Shown here one piece after another: positions 42,298-50,238 of a stretch of 64,000 bases of DNA. The stretch comes from Tumebacillus_A lipolyticus (lineage in GTDB: Bacteria; Bacillota; Bacilli; Tumebacillales; Tumebacillaceae): NCBI RefSeq assembly GCF_042682745.1, contig NZ_JBHUIO010000002.1:1240001-1304000 (forward strand), in the 5' to 3' direction. A model generated the notes under the pieces. That model did no database searches. It had not been told where the DNA came from and worked only from the letters and a program-made list of their open reading frames with translations. The position numbers and the translations under genes are program-made. Numbering within the stretch: the first letter of the stretch is position 1; each line of letters starts with the position of its first letter.

Positions 42298-42621
42298 TCA
42301 ATTTTCTTTCTTCATGCCGACCCAAGCTTCGGACCACTTTTCAAGATCGCGAATGATCGATTCTAAGGCGCGGCCTTTATCTGTCAACGCGTATTCAACT
42401 CGCACCGGAACTTCCGGAAACATCTCGCGGGTGACAATGCCCTCCTCCTCCAGATCTTTGAGCCGCTCAGACAATAACCGCCCACTGATCGGAAGCGCAT
42501 TCTGTATCTCACCAAACCGTTGAGGGCCGGAAAGGAGTTGGTAGATGATAAAACCGTTCCAACGTTTGCTAAGTAGTTGCATCCCTTTTTCAAACTTTGG
42601 ACAGAGCTCTGCATGGGCCAT
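42298..42621 (-). CDS. HxlR-family winged-helix regulator
   Basis: 107 aa. HxlR hallmarks are CPKFEKGMQLLSKRWNGFIIYQLL at the start, the recognition region ISGRLLSERLKDLEEEGIVTR and the wing VRVEYALTDKGRAL. A Cys close to the N-terminus can sense electrophiles or oxidants in this family. ATG 42621 follows TTGAGGTGATAGTT. It is encoded on the same strand just upstream of doxX-pirin, a typical regulator-target pairing. A hairpin with T-run lies in its 5' leader. Confidence 0.9.
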   Translation of the reverse strand: MAHAELCPKFEKGMQLLSKRWNGFIIYQLLSGPQRFGEIQNALPISGRLLSERLKDLEEEGIVTREMFPEVPVRVEYALTDKGRALESIIRDLEKWSEAWVGMKKEN

Positions 42622-42638
42622 AACTATCACCTCAACGT

Positions 42639-42672
42639 AAAAACCAAGGAGTGAGCTTGCTCCTTGGTTTTT
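42639..42672 (-). promoter_or_regulatory. Hairpin in the 5' leader of the HxlR-type gene
   Basis: AAAAACCAAGGAG/CTCCTTGGTTTTT (13-base stem, 8-base loop) lies between a -10-like TATAAT (42678-42683) and the ribosome site, so it is transcribed ahead of the gene. Followed by few further T residues. It may attenuate transcription or protect the mRNA. The rest of 42690-42980 holds no gene. Confidence 0.6.
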
Positions 42673-42980
42673 GCTATATTATATCACACAAATGGAAGTT
42701 AGCTTCGTATTCGAATCTTGCGTGAGCTTTCCTTCTTTCGCAAATGATGTGTACAGAATCCACTTCCTCACTTTACAACTATGTTACTATAGATATACCC
42801 TTCTCATAAAAAGGAAATTGCAATCGATCCGATCAGCTTTACAATCGTCTTTCCTCCCTCAAAACTACCACCTATTCGACTGGTCGGACAGGTTTGTAAA
42901 ACTTGATGAGTCAATCGTACACTCGATCACACTGAATCCAGAGCTGGATTCCCACCAAACGTCCTAGTAGGAGGATCCAA

Positions 42981-43892
42981 ATGTCTGAGAATCACAATAA
43001 TACGGGACTTTTTCCCGACAGACATCGTCTCAATCTGCGAGACGAATGTGAAAACTGCTTTGGCCTGTGCTGTGTCGCCCTGCCCTTCGCAGCTTCGAGC
43101 GACTTCGCGATCGACAAAAATGCCGGTCAGCCCTGCCGCAACCTGCAAGCCGACTTCCGCTGCGGCGTTCACACCACCCTCAGAAAGCGTGGCTTTCGAG
43201 GTTGTACAGTCTATGAGTGCTTCGGCGCAGGGCAAAAGGTTGCCCGCGTCACCTTTGATGGGCAAGATTGGAGACAAGTCCCCGAGTCTGCGCAGCAGAT
43301 GTTCGAGGTGTTCCCCATCATGCGACAACTCCATGAGCTCCTCTGGTATCTGACCGAAGCGCTGACGCTGCAGCCAGCCCGTTCGATCCACGACGAGCTG
43401 AAGGTTGCGCTTGACGAGACAGAACGCCTCACACACCTCCGTCCCGACGCACTTCTGCAACTGGACGTGACGGCACACCGAGCGGACATCAATGCTCTGC
43501 TGCTGCGGACAAGCGAACTTGTGCGAGCAGAAGCCAAGCGCCAGCAGTCAGGCGCGCGAGGGCGTCAGAAAACATACGGCCGAGGGGCTGACCTCATCGG
43601 GGCCAAGCTTCGCGGCGCCGACCTTCGGGGCGCCAACTTGAGAGGAGCGTACCTGATCGCTGCTGACCTCCGAGATGCCGATCTGAGAATGGCCGACCTC
43701 ATCGGGGCCGATTTCCGAGATGCTGATCTCCGTGGTGCCGACCTCACCGGAAGCATCTTTCTCACACAGTCTCAACTCAACGCGGCGAAAGGCGATGCTG
43801 CTACGAAGTTACCGCCGGCTTTCGCGCGCCCGACACATTGGTCGGGGAGCAACAAGCAGCAAGCCTCTTGGGATTCCCATCGTATGCCGTAG
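42981..43892 (+). CDS. Pentapeptide-repeat protein with YkgJ-like Cys cluster
   Basis: 303 aa in three parts. Residues about 20-80 form a cysteine-rich module (CENCFGLCC, later PCRNL, RCGVH, FRGCTVYEC) like YkgJ-type metal-chelating proteins. Residues about 95-195 are helical. Residues about 200-260 hold some ten pentapeptide repeats (A[D/N]LxG type, e.g. GADLRGANLRGAYLI), which fold as a right-handed beta-helix. Pentapeptide proteins can mimic DNA to protect gyrase or serve as scaffolds; this repeat block is too short for a Qnr. AGTAGGAGG precedes the ATG. Confidence 0.87.
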   Translation: MSENHNNTGLFPDRHRLNLRDECENCFGLCCVALPFAASSDFAIDKNAGQPCRNLQADFRCGVHTTLRKRGFRGCTVYECFGAGQKVARVTFDGQDWRQVPESAQQMFEVFPIMRQLHELLWYLTEALTLQPARSIHDELKVALDETERLTHLRPDALLQLDVTAHRADINALLLRTSELVRAEAKRQQSGARGRQKTYGRGADLIGAKLRGADLRGANLRGAYLIAADLRDADLRMADLIGADFRDADLRGADLTGSIFLTQSQLNAAKGDAATKLPPAFARPTHWSGSNKQQASWDSHRMP

Positions 43893-43991
43893 AAGGAAGT
43901 TACATGGCGCTGAGTGAGACCGATCAGATGCGCTAGTTAAGTAGCCCCTGCCTTTTAAGCAATGGAAAATCGCGCTTGGAGGATTGCTCAT

Positions 43992-44729
43992 ATGAAACAG
44001 AACAAATATGATGATCTCGATTTTTTCGAGAAATACAGTCGGATGCCTCGTTCAACCGATGGACTGAAAGCTGCTGGCGAATGGCACGCTCTCCGCGAGT
44101 TGCTTCCCGATCTGCGTGATAAACGAGTTCTCGATCTTGGTTGTGGGTTCGGCTGGCACTGCCGGTATGCGCGTGAACAACAAGCAAGGTCTGTCGTGGG
44201 TGTTGATCTTTCGGAAAAAATGTTAGAGCGCGCCCGAGAGATGACCGACGACTTCGCGATCGAATATCGTCGGCTGGCGATTGAAGACATCGACTTTCCC
44301 GAAAATGATTTCGACGTGGTAATCAGCTCACTTGCGCTTCATTATGTCGAGCGCTTCGACATCGTCTGCCAGAAAATTTATCGCTGCCTTGCACCGGGTG
44401 GTACGTTTGTGCTCTCCTTCGAACACCCGGTCTTCACTGCGATCGCTGCGCAAGACTGGCATTATGGCCCACAGGGTGAGCGATTGCATTGGCCTGTCGA
44501 CAACTACCAGAATGAAGGCCCAAGGCTGGCAAGATTTCTGGACAATGATGTTGTCAAATATCACCGCACAGTCGCCACCCATATCAATGCGCTACTCGAT
44601 TCTGGCTTCAGGATTACGAAGCTTTCCGAACCTCAACCTACTCAAGAGGTGCTTGCAAAATATCCCGAAATGCGCGATGAAACTCGTCGTCCCATCTTTC
44701 TCTTGATCTCAGCGATCAAAAATGGTTGA
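43992..44729 (+). CDS. Class I SAM-dependent methyltransferase
   Basis: 245 aa. Motif I VLDLGCGFGWHCRYA, the acidic residue after strand 2 in VVGVDLSEKM, and motif III/IV region FDVVISSLALHYV place it in the UbiE/Coq5-like Methyltransf_11/25 group. The C-terminal part (HPVFTAIAAQDWHYG, PLxRF-like block) contacts the acceptor; the acceptor is not predictable. ATG 43992 follows GGAGGATTGCTCAT; the frame is open to 43962. A terminator lies at 44846-44875. Confidence 0.87.
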   Translation: MKQNKYDDLDFFEKYSRMPRSTDGLKAAGEWHALRELLPDLRDKRVLDLGCGFGWHCRYAREQQARSVVGVDLSEKMLERAREMTDDFAIEYRRLAIEDIDFPENDFDVVISSLALHYVERFDIVCQKIYRCLAPGGTFVLSFEHPVFTAIAAQDWHYGPQGERLHWPVDNYQNEGPRLARFLDNDVVKYHRTVATHINALLDSGFRITKLSEPQPTQEVLAKYPEMRDETRRPIFLLISAIKNG

Positions 44730-44845
44730 TGTGTTGCATGATAACTCCTCAATGCCTTTAACGTTGTGTCCGATTGCATCGTGACGAGCGGGGAGAAGAC
44801 TTGCTGAGCAACTTGCTGCTCAGTCATCGGAGCTTACTTCTTACC

Positions 44846-44875
44846 AAAAGGCCATTCCGCCAAGGATGGCCTTTT
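44846..44875. terminator. Bidirectional terminator between converging genes
   Basis: AAAAGGCCAT/ATGGCCTTTT with a 10-base loop, flanked by A and T on both sides, between the methyltransferase and the 42-aa ORF. Confidence 0.75.
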
Positions 44876-44883
44876 CCAATTGT

Positions 44884-45012
44884 TTAGTTGACATCCTCAT
44901 CTGACCGATGCATCTTGCGCTTCTTCGCTTCCAGTCGCTCCGATTTCATAACCTTCCAGTTCCAGCTCAAGACTTGGCGGATCACTTCAAAAATGGTAAG
45001 TGAACCGTCCAC
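44884..45012 (-). CDS. Possible 42-aa basic protein
   Basis: Starts at a GTG six bases after the stop of the 87-aa gene, with TGAGGGACA just upstream (somewhat close spacing). The product runs MDGSLTIFEVIRQVLSWNW and then a basic stretch (KVMKSERLEAKKRKMHRS) ending DEDVN. No family recognised; translational coupling to the upstream gene is likely if it is real. Confidence 0.45.
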   Translation of the reverse strand: MDGSLTIFEVIRQVLSWNWKVMKSERLEAKKRKMHRSDEDVN

Positions 45013-45018
45013 TGTCCC

Positions 45019-45282
45019 TCAGCGGTCAGTCCGCTCTTGGCTCAGGCTGGAAGAGAACAGCTCCTGAGCGCTTGGGCTGAGCTTCGGGTACATGATCGTC
45101 ACGCGGCGCTGCTGACCATTTTCCCGAAACACCACCACGACGCCAGACCCCTTTACTTCCTTTGCCTCGATCAGCAAATTGTGCTCGCGAAGCTCATTCA
45201 ACAGTTTTACCTTTTCATTTTCCACCTGCTCCTCAAGCATTTGCAGCAGGATCATTTTTCGCAGGAGAGCGGTTGCTCGCAT
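45019..45282 (-). CDS. Hypothetical 87-aa protein
   Basis: MRATALLRKMILLQMLEEQV, then a charged helix (EKVKLLNELREHNLLIEAKE), a beta-hairpin-like GSGVVVVFRENGQQRRVTIMYPKL, and a Ser-rich end. It looks like a small cytoplasmic coiled-coil plus sheet protein of unknown function. Start 45282 follows GAGGTGTGAGT; the frame is open to 45345. Confidence 0.65.
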   Translation of the reverse strand: MRATALLRKMILLQMLEEQVENEKVKLLNELREHNLLIEAKEVKGSGVVVVFRENGQQRRVTIMYPKLSPSAQELFSSSLSQERTDR

Positions 45283-45510
45283 ACTCACACCTCGAACATA
45301 CGTTCTGTTTTTGTTAGTATACTCCGCCACGCGGCAGATATGCAAAGGGGATTTATGGCAGTTGAACTATGGTGCAACGTGCATGGGTCACGAGTCGCTC
45401 TTCACCACAAGATCGCAGAAGTCAATTTTTCAACAAAGGATTTTTCTTTCACATCAAGAATTTGAATTTATAAACATTTCAAATTGGCCTCATCAAAGGA
45501 GGACGCGATT

Positions 45511-46344
45511 GTGGAAGTTTCTCCCTCTCTACAAAATGTTTCTCTCGTCGAGCAAAATACGAAAGACACATCGAAGCATTCACAAAAAACAAGCCAGGCA
45601 GTAGCCCCTTATTCGGCTGGACACATCTTGCAATTGCAAAAAGCGCTCGGCAACCGAGCTGTTGTGCATCTGTTGAGTGCGCAGATGCGCTCAAAGCAAG
45701 CTGTGCAGCTCAAGATCGGGCATGATGGCACCTCCTTTACCACCGATGGAAAGAGACCCGGATGGCGAAGCTTTTTGAAAAAGAGCACAGCGGATGAACT
45801 GAAAGTCTCTGCCTCCAGCAATTTTGCCAAATTGGGATACGACCGCGCCCATCGAATTCCTTTTTCTGCCATCGAGCATTTGCTCTGTGATTTCTGTAAC
45901 GGCGATGCGACAGAAAGGGAATTTACCGAGCTGACCGATGCGATGTATGATGGTGGCGACGAGGAATACGAAAACATGAACAGTGCGCGTGACACGCTGA
46001 TCGAATCTATTAAGGCGGGAGCTACGCCTTCCAATATCAGATTGGAAGCGAACTTTTTGCTCGGGTTACTGAACAGCGCGACCAAGAATGTATCGCCTGG
46101 CGATGCCTCTGAGAACCGCGGAATCCAAGACCGCGCAGACTATGGTTATGTTGCTTCACCTGGTGGTACAACGTTTGATCTTTCCCCACGAAGCGCCGAT
46201 CTCCACTCTGCGTGGTCTAGCTGGGATCGGGAGCCAGAATTGCCGATGACACCGGGCGGCGAGCACGTGCGCTCTTCGCAGATCAGTTCGGAGCAACAGC
46301 AAAGCGGCACTGCCGTCTCGTTGGATCAGATCAACGACTTATAG
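45511..46344 (+). CDS. Putative polymorphic-toxin-like protein with GNRAV motif
   Basis: 277 aa, no signal peptide. A disordered N-terminus is followed by HILQLQKALGNRAVVHLLSAQ, which matches the LQ-x4-GNRAV segment found near the start of many DUF4157/eCIS-associated toxins and effectors. The middle (about 75-200) is a globular domain with GYDRAHRIPFSAIEHLLCDFC and FLLGLLNSATKNVSPGDASENR; the conserved-looking Arg, His and Asn residues recall nucleases of toxin systems, but no known fold can be claimed. The Ser/Gln-rich end appears unstructured. GTG 45511 follows AAAGGAGGACGCGATT. No immunity gene is recognised beside it. Confidence 0.7.
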   Translation: MEVSPSLQNVSLVEQNTKDTSKHSQKTSQAVAPYSAGHILQLQKALGNRAVVHLLSAQMRSKQAVQLKIGHDGTSFTTDGKRPGWRSFLKKSTADELKVSASSNFAKLGYDRAHRIPFSAIEHLLCDFCNGDATEREFTELTDAMYDGGDEEYENMNSARDTLIESIKAGATPSNIRLEANFLLGLLNSATKNVSPGDASENRGIQDRADYGYVASPGGTTFDLSPRSADLHSAWSSWDREPELPMTPGGEHVRSSQISSEQQQSGTAVSLDQINDL

Positions 46345-46383
46345 CCTGATCTCCTGTAAGTTGAAGGTGTGTTGACAGCATGA

Positions 46384-46428
46384 GCCGCACCATTCAGCGG
46401 TGTCACGCGTCATGACGACTCTTCAGCC
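46384..46428 (+). repeat. 45-base hairpin repeat, copy 1
   Basis: GCCGCACCATTCAGCGGTGTC followed by a GCGTC segment and ACTCTTCAGCC. Related copies lie at 48152 and 51276, with the same order hairpin, TGCRTCG-like box, ACTCTTCAG. Confidence 0.7.
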
Positions 46429-46548
46429 CCCGATCGACGACTTTTCCGCCCCCGTTCAATGCTAGGCGTTGAGGCCGTTCAATTTGTGATGAACTTCGCA
46501 ATAATCTCCTGGAGAAAAGAGTAGAAGAATGTGAGCAGAAAGCAAGAA

Positions 46549-46600
46549 AAAGGGCTCGTCGCGCATTTTCGAGGTTGACCTCAAAGCGCGTCGAGCCCTT
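46549..46600 (-). terminator. Diverged copy of the tRNA-Sec terminator
   Basis: AAGGGCTCG...CGAGCCCTT with an internal CGCGC stem, followed on the minus strand by TTTTTC. It resembles the hairpin at 51442-51493 in sequence and in its position just beyond a tRNA-Sec 3' end. Confidence 0.75.
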
Positions 46601-46613
46601 GTTATATTTAGGC

Positions 46614-46682
46614 TGACGGGAGTGCTTGGGAGTCGAATCCCCCCACCGCATCTACCGACCGCACATCGTTTTCAAGACTGCA
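46614..46682 (-). pseudogene. Decayed 3' half of tRNA-Sec
   Basis: About 66 bases, minus strand, align with the 3' half of the intact tRNA-Sec at 51507-51603: anticodon loop, variable arm, T arm and acceptor end. The anticodon triplet reads TGA instead of TCA, the T stem has changes, and the terminal CCA is TCA. Similarity stops abruptly at the anticodon stem; the 5' half is missing, so no functional tRNA can form. Confidence 0.75.
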
Positions 46683-47504
46683 TGCGTATGCGATAGCTCG
46701 ATACTTCTTATGTGCTTTACAGCTCCCGCCCCGATCATCCTACGTTGTAGGAGTCTGTTGGACGCTTGTTCTCTCTGGAGATCGAACTGTGAGCAAAAGT
46801 TGAGGTAAACACCGATCCTTTTTCTTTGCTCTTGCGAACAGCCTTGCGACCAACACCTCTTCTTAATACCTTCGACTCTTTGATAACAGGAAAATAACGA
46901 AGTATCTCCACCCATTTCTTATACATTAGAAAATTCATAATTATAGCACTTTAAAAAATCCTTCATATCATAGTGACTGATCACCAGAAGACGGTCATAC
47001 TTGAGAGGGGAATCATAAAGCTGTGCTTGACCCCCTATTTCGAGCTATTGGCCGCAAAAAGGCACAAGCATCCATTCGCCAAAGACATTCTCCAGCAGGG
47101 TACAAAGGAACATGCTGCCATTTCCCCCACTACATGATTCGCATCGCTGCGGTTCGTTATGACGCAGCGACCATTGGAGAAAGTAAGCTGAGTCATTTTT
47201 TTCAATGTAACAAAACTATCACTATAATTTTAGCTGATTTTTTGGCATTATAGATGAATATGGCTGTATCGTAAAAAACTGCCTATTTTGTTCGCAATTT
47301 GTAGTCGAGGCACACAAGAGGAATAGTATACCTTTATAGGATCGTCCTTCAGCTCTCGTACCGCCGGATGACTTTCTGCCACTCCGACTCCGATCGAGTT
47401 GGTATACGATGATAACAATACGATGGTCCGTTACTCCGCAAAGAGAAATAAATCGAGACCAATTCGGGTTACGGAATTAACCACGTGAGGAGAGAGCTAA
47501 CGGA

Positions 47505-48107
47505 ATGATAGATGCGACTTTAAACTTTCTAAAAGACTTTGGCGCTTGGGGATTGTTTTTCCATTCTTTTATCGATGCGATCATTTTCCCTGTTCCCGCC
47601 TTTTTCACTCAGGTGTCCCTGAGCATGATCAATCCTTCCAACGCTCTTTGGCTGGCAACGGTCGGGTTTTTCGGCTGTTTATTAGGTACCCCGATCGGAT
47701 ATTGGATCGGCAAAGTGGCAGGAAGGTCATTTCTGAAAAAAATACTCAAAAAAAGCTGGGTCGATTCTGCCACGGAGATGTTTAACCGTCATGGGGCAGC
47801 AGCGATATTACTAGGGGCATTCACACCCATTCCCTTCAAGATCTTCACCATCCTTTCCGGGAGCGCCAATTACTCGCTCTGGAAATTGATCGGGTACGCA
47901 GCGATCGGACGTGCTGCCAAATTTTACACCGTCGGGGCATTGTTCTATTGCTACGGCACATTTGCGGACAAGGTGATCGATAAATATTTTACCCTCATCT
48001 TTTTAGGGATCTTCATCATACTTGCCGTTGGCTGGTTCCTGATCAGCAAGCTTCGAAGCAGAAAGAACACAAAATCAAAAGATGGCGGAGAATCCAACCC
48101 TTCCTAG
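47505..48107 (+). CDS. DedA/VTT-domain (YqaA-like) membrane protein
   Basis: 200 aa with about five hydrophobic segments. The VTT/SNARE-associated core shows IIFPVPAFFTQVSLS, GCLLGTPIGYWIGKVAGRSF, NRHGAAAILLGAFTPIPFKIFTILSG and AIGRAAKFYTVG, including the conserved Gly and Pro-Ile-Pro of re-entrant loops. DedA-family proteins help move lipid carriers such as undecaprenyl phosphate or phospholipids across the membrane, and influence resistance to envelope-acting compounds. GAGGAGAGAGCTAACGGA precedes the ATG. It lies next to van-type cell-wall genes. Confidence 0.88.
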   Translation: MIDATLNFLKDFGAWGLFFHSFIDAIIFPVPAFFTQVSLSMINPSNALWLATVGFFGCLLGTPIGYWIGKVAGRSFLKKILKKSWVDSATEMFNRHGAAAILLGAFTPIPFKIFTILSGSANYSLWKLIGYAAIGRAAKFYTVGALFYCYGTFADKVIDKYFTLIFLGIFIILAVGWFLISKLRSRKNTKSKDGGESNPS

Positions 48108-48151
48108 GCGATCAATATTTGCGCAGACCGAAGTTGCCGATATACAAAAAA

Positions 48152-48197
48152 GCCCCGCCATTCAGCGGGGCGATGCGTCGATTCAACTCTTCAGTCC
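48152..48197 (+). repeat. 45-base hairpin repeat, copy 2 (also terminator of the DedA-like gene)
   Basis: GCCCCGCCATTCAGCGGGGC forms a perfect 8-base stem and is followed by GATGCGTCG and ACTCTTCAGTCC. It sits 45 bases past the DedA stop and, with the A-run before it, could also terminate opposite-strand transcription. Confidence 0.75.
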
Positions 48198-48276
48198 CAG
48201 CCCATGTGGGGTCGCTATAACGAACGTATCATTTGACAAGAGAGGGTCATAAATCCGTTCATTACTGAACTCATTA

Positions 48277-48328
48277 AAAAGCAGTGGCAGTCTAGGAACC
48301 AGAAAGTCCTAGACTTGCCACTGCTTTT
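48277..48328 (-). terminator. Terminator of the vanY-vanR-vanS operon
   Basis: AAAAGCAGTGGCA...TCTAGGA pairs with TCCTAGA...TTGCCACTGCTTTT, about 20 bases of stem with one mismatch, located 80 bases after the kinase stop. Confidence 0.85.
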
Positions 48329-48408
48329 ATTCTGCGATCGTAATTCGTTAGCGTAACGTTCATGTATCAGGTGCTAGTATGATCAGCCGAGTTGTATTGG
48401 TAAGCGAA

Positions 48409-49506
48409 CTACTGCTCCCGCCCTTGCGGCAAACGCACTTCAAACAGCGTGCGAATGACACTGCTTTCGGCCGAAATCGTGCCTTGATGCTGCGCTACAA
48501 TATTTTTGGCGATGAACAAGCCGAGGCCGGTGCCCTCTTCACGATGAGTTCGTGCCTTGTCGCCAGTGAAAAACATATCGAAAATATGAGGCAGTTCCTC
48601 CTGTGGAATGCAATTTCCGTAATTGATGATTTGAATCACCGCATCTTCGTCTTCAAGATGACAATGAATATCGATATACTGACCGTCTTGGCCATAGCGA
48701 ATGGCGTTCGTCAGAAGATTTTCAAATACGCGTGCCAGCAGCTCCCCATCCCCCCGAATCGTCAAATGAGGAGTGATGTCCAATCGGGTGGTCAAGTTAT
48801 TTTTCTCAAGCAAAGGGTACAACTCCTCGTTTAATTGGATGAGGAGCTCGTGTAGATCGATCGGTTGGATCTCAAGCGTAAGTTTGCCGTAGTTCATTCG
48901 GGTGATTTCGAACAGTTCGTCAATCAGCTTCTCCAGGCGTTGTGACTTGGTGAATGCAATGCTCGTATAGTGTTTGATTTGTTCCTTCGTCAGCTCGTCG
49001 CCCTGAAGAATGAAATCCAGATAACCTAATACAGAAGTGAGCGGGGTGCGCAGATCATGGGCCAAATTCAAGACCAACTGCTCCTTGCTGTTTTCTGCAA
49101 AATCGCCTCTTTCCATCGCTTGCTGCAATTTTTCACTCGCCAGATTGATGTCTCTCGCAATGAGTCCAAACTCGTCGTTAGATCGAATGAGCAAACGACC
49201 ATTGAAGTCGCCGTTCGCCAGGCGATGAATTCCGCGCGAAATCTCATCGAAATAAGCTACATACTGCTTGGTGAAGAGCAAGAAAAACAAGATCGAGAGC
49301 GGGATAAAGATAAGCAGAAAGAAGTTGATATCCCCGATATCTTTGATAAAGTAGCGAAATTTAGTCAACGGATCCTCGAACTTCGTCGTATGATAATAGA
49401 GCCGGAGAACCGTATAGAGCGCAAAGGTAATCAGGCCGGAACAGAGCATACTCAAGCCGAACAGCAGAATCATGTTAAACCGAAAGCCTCGGATTTTTTT
49501 AGCCAT
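48409..49506 (-). CDS. VanS-like sensor histidine kinase
   Basis: 365 aa. Two membrane segments (about 11-33 and 60-80) flank a short external loop of roughly 25 residues. HAMP-like DEISRGIHRLANGDFNGRL follows, then the dimerisation helix with the phospho-His in NLAHDLRTPLTSVLGYLD, and the ATPase domain with N-box FENLLTNAIRYG, and G-box EEGTGLGLFIAKNIV. The tiny sensor loop is typical of VanS/intramembrane-sensing kinases responding to cell-wall antibiotics. It overlaps the regulator gene by 8 bases. Confidence 0.9.
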   Translation of the reverse strand: MAKKIRGFRFNMILLFGLSMLCSGLITFALYTVLRLYYHTTKFEDPLTKFRYFIKDIGDINFFLLIFIPLSILFFLLFTKQYVAYFDEISRGIHRLANGDFNGRLLIRSNDEFGLIARDINLASEKLQQAMERGDFAENSKEQLVLNLAHDLRTPLTSVLGYLDFILQGDELTKEQIKHYTSIAFTKSQRLEKLIDELFEITRMNYGKLTLEIQPIDLHELLIQLNEELYPLLEKNNLTTRLDITPHLTIRGDGELLARVFENLLTNAIRYGQDGQYIDIHCHLEDEDAVIQIINYGNCIPQEELPHIFDMFFTGDKARTHREEGTGLGLFIAKNIVAQHQGTISAESSVIRTLFEVRLPQGREQ

Positions 49507-50194
49507 TGAACGAATACCCTACTCCCCAGACGGTCTTGATCAATTTGTTTTTATTCATATCTTCGCCGAGCTTTTTCCGCAATGTGCGAATGTGCACCAT
49601 CACCGTATTGCCTCCTTCGTAGTAAGTCTCGCCCCACACGTGTTCGAAAATATTCTCAGAGCTGTAGACCTTCTTCGGATGACTGGCCAGCAGGCACAAA
49701 ATATCAAATTCTTTCGGAGTCAGCTTAATCGGGTTGCCATATAGAAATACGGTTCGTTGTTCCGGATAGATGACCAAGCCGCCCCGCTCCAAAACCGAGC
49801 TGTTCGCCGGCGCCAATTGATTGAATTGCATCGAACGCCGCAGCTGCGCATTCACGCGAGCGACCAATTCCATCGGGTTGAACGGTTTGGTCACATAATC
49901 ATCCGCTCCCTGTACCAGCCCTGCAATTTTATCGAGGTCGGTCGTTTTGGCGCTTAAAAAGATGATCGGCAGATGATGCTGCTCCCGAATTCGTCGCGTC
50001 ACCTCGTAGCCGTCCAGCTTGGGCATCATAATATCCAAAATTGCCAAATCGATAGGATGTGTCATCATCGCAGCTACAGCTTCCTGCCCGTCAGCCACTT
50101 TTATGCAGCGGTAGCCTTCTTTTTGCAAATGCAGTTCGACCAAATCGGCGATTTCTGTCTCATCGTCAGCTATCAAAATGGTGATCGGCTTCAT
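49499..50194 (-). CDS. VanR-like OmpR-family response regulator
   Basis: 231 aa. The receiver domain (1-120) has the acidic pair ADDE, phospho-acceptor Asp in LAILDIMMP, Thr/Ser switch IFLSAKTT, and Lys in DYVTKPFNP. The winged-helix DNA-binding domain (about 130-231) shows LTPKEFDILCLLASHPKKVYS and VMVHIRTLRKKLGED. It pairs with the kinase encoded directly downstream and probably controls the upstream vanY-like gene in the same operon. Confidence 0.92.
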   Translation of the reverse strand: MKPITILIADDETEIADLVELHLQKEGYRCIKVADGQEAVAAMMTHPIDLAILDIMMPKLDGYEVTRRIREQHHLPIIFLSAKTTDLDKIAGLVQGADDYVTKPFNPMELVARVNAQLRRSMQFNQLAPANSSVLERGGLVIYPEQRTVFLYGNPIKLTPKEFDILCLLASHPKKVYSSENIFEHVWGETYYEGGNTVMVHIRTLRKKLGEDMNKNKLIKTVWGVGYSFNG

Positions 50195-50238
50195 TCGTTC
50201 CCCCTGTAAAACGTCAGTATCCTGCTATTATATCTGAT

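Larger units (their letters stand above)
46345..47504. other. 1.16-kb region without a convincing gene
   Basis: It holds a copy of the 45-base hairpin repeat (46384), a terminator hairpin and a decayed 3' half of tRNA-Sec (46614-46682). From 46690 to 47504 the sequence is AT-rich and shows only short frames lacking ribosome sites (for example 47023-47253). GAGGAGAGAG before 47505 is the ribosome site of the DedA-like gene. Confidence 0.6.

Noticed and set aside
47023..47253. 76-codon plus-strand open frame in the gene-poor stretch before the DedA-like gene.
   Set aside because: Non-ATG start without a Shine-Dalgarno and no domain; surrounding DNA looks non-coding.
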